Shown: piece after piece, positions 14,828-15,375 of the stretch | Layout: each line of letters begins with the position of its first letter | Numbering within the stretch: the stretch's first letter is position 1 | Source of the DNA: Rikenellaceae bacterium | GTDB taxonomy: Bacteria; Bacteroidota; Bacteroidia; Bacteroidales; UBA932 | Direction: 5' to 3' | DNA length: 15,375 nt | Assembly: GCA_900769385.1 (NCBI GenBank) | Contig: CAAGGO010000067.1 | Coordinates: 1 to 15,375 of the forward strand | Translations under genes and position numbers: made by a program | Notes under the pieces: generated by a model | Told to the model about the DNA's origin: nothing | Seen by the model: the letters and a program-made list of their open reading frames with translations, nothing else | Database searches by the model: none

Positions 14828-15375
14828 TTCTGTTTGAGTTTAAGCAGTTTGTTATCTAGGGCGCGGAGAACAGAATGTGTATCAGCCGTAAGTATCTGTC
14901 TATCCATCTGTGGCTCGTCTTTGTTGAGTATGGAAAGAAGATCATGCAGCTGCTTTGCTTGAGAGGATGAAGATTCTTCACCCTCTGAGAAGATGTTCGG
15001 GTACTCCCCTTTGAAGTAATGCTGAAGCCCGGTGAACCACAGTGCGTATGCTGCCATCAGTTTTTTTGGCTGTTTGGAGCCGGAAAGTAGCCTTGCACCC
15101 TCAAGTAGGTATGACTGTTCCCCATTTGTTGTGTATGATAGATAGAGAGCATTGGCTGTGTAGTAGGCATCAAATGGTACGTCGTATAGGCATCTGTTCA
15201 CCCTTGGCAACGGGCATTCAGGAAGGCCTATTGTATCCAGGATATACTCCAGTTGTTTGCAGGCTGCAGCCACTACATCCGCACCCATTGAGAATATCCT
15301 GTAAGGGAATTTCTTCAATGAGAACAAGTATTTTCCGTCCTTATTCCTGGATGAAGAATACACAACCCTGATACC
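14824..15375 (-). CDS. phage structural-region protein, 5' end outside the window, function unknown
   Basis: The reading frame is open to the right edge (15375), continuing upstream as GIRVVYSSSRNKDG, so the true start lies beyond the window. The GTG at 15363 is only an internal Val codon. At least 183 residues are visible. They include FPYRIFSMGADVVAAACKQLEYILDTIGLPEC, then YDVPFDAYYTANALYLSYTTNGEQSYLLEGARLL, and a helical, Leu/Lys-rich C-terminal region that ends LRALDNKLLKLKQK. I do not recognise a family. No membrane segment is visible. The position upstream of the terminator-like gene fits a head-tail connector or neck protein. The stop overlaps the next start as ATGA. Confidence 0.7.
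   Translation of the reverse strand, partial: GIRVVYSSSRNKDGKYLFSLKKFPYRIFSMGADVVAAACKQLEYILDTIGLPECPLPRVNRCLYDVPFDAYYTANALYLSYTTNGEQSYLLEGARLLSGSKQPKKLMAAYALWFTGLQHYFKGEYPNIFSEGEESSSSQAKQLHDLLSILNKDEPQMDRQILTADTHSVLRALDNKLLKLKQK

Noticed and set aside
15361..15363. GTG as start of the rightmost gene
   Set aside because: The frame continues open upstream to the window edge, so the GTG is more likely an internal codon of a gene whose start is not in the window.

Overview
The window is part of the late structural and lysis region of a tailed bacteriophage or prophage. Its host is very probably in the Bacteroidales (Bacteroides, Parabacteroides, Prevotella and relatives). Every supported gene lies on the minus strand, so transcription runs from the right end to the left end. 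The host assignment is inference. It rests on the style of several tail proteins, which I recognise from memory as Bacteroidetes phage families, on a BspA-type leucine-rich repeat fibre, and on one match to the Bacteroides promoter core TAnnTTTG. No host gene, integrase, attachment site or tRNA is visible, so lytic phage and prophage cannot be told apart.

Layout in transcription order. (1) Right end, 15375-13993: three small genes, the first cut by the window edge, in the position where tail-terminator or head-tail connector genes usually sit. (2) 13993-10271: a 1240-residue TP901-type tape measure protein. (3) 10274-6777: two large proteins (660 and about 490 residues) in the position of tail-tip or baseplate components. 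(4) 6777-3078: three successive fibre-like genes, namely a 440-residue fibre with GAGLTGGG-type motifs, a 320-residue protein carrying a duplicated 39-residue module, and a 471-residue fibre with PKD-like and BspA-like LRR regions. (5) 3085-1427: a small acidic protein, an out-of-frame overlapping lipoprotein, and a 416-residue protein of a Bacteroidetes phage type. (6) 1412-32: the lysis cassette, with a four-helix holin, a GH19-type endolysin and a membrane-anchored protein truncated at the left end.

The genes are packed head to tail. Most junctions are overlaps of the ATGA, TAATG, TGATG or short 8-base type, which suggests one polycistronic late operon with translational coupling. The longest gap between genes is about 40 bases, before the 490-residue gene. 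No stretch above 300 bases lacks a gene.

The first 31 bases are not biological. They match the Illumina TruSeq adapter, so the contig ends in untrimmed adapter and the last gene is artificially fused to adapter-encoded residues.

I see no CRISPR array, diversity-generating retroelement, insertion sequence, RNA gene or defence system. The window reads as a phage tail and lysis module whose individual fibre and accessory proteins are poorly characterised, not as a new kind of system.
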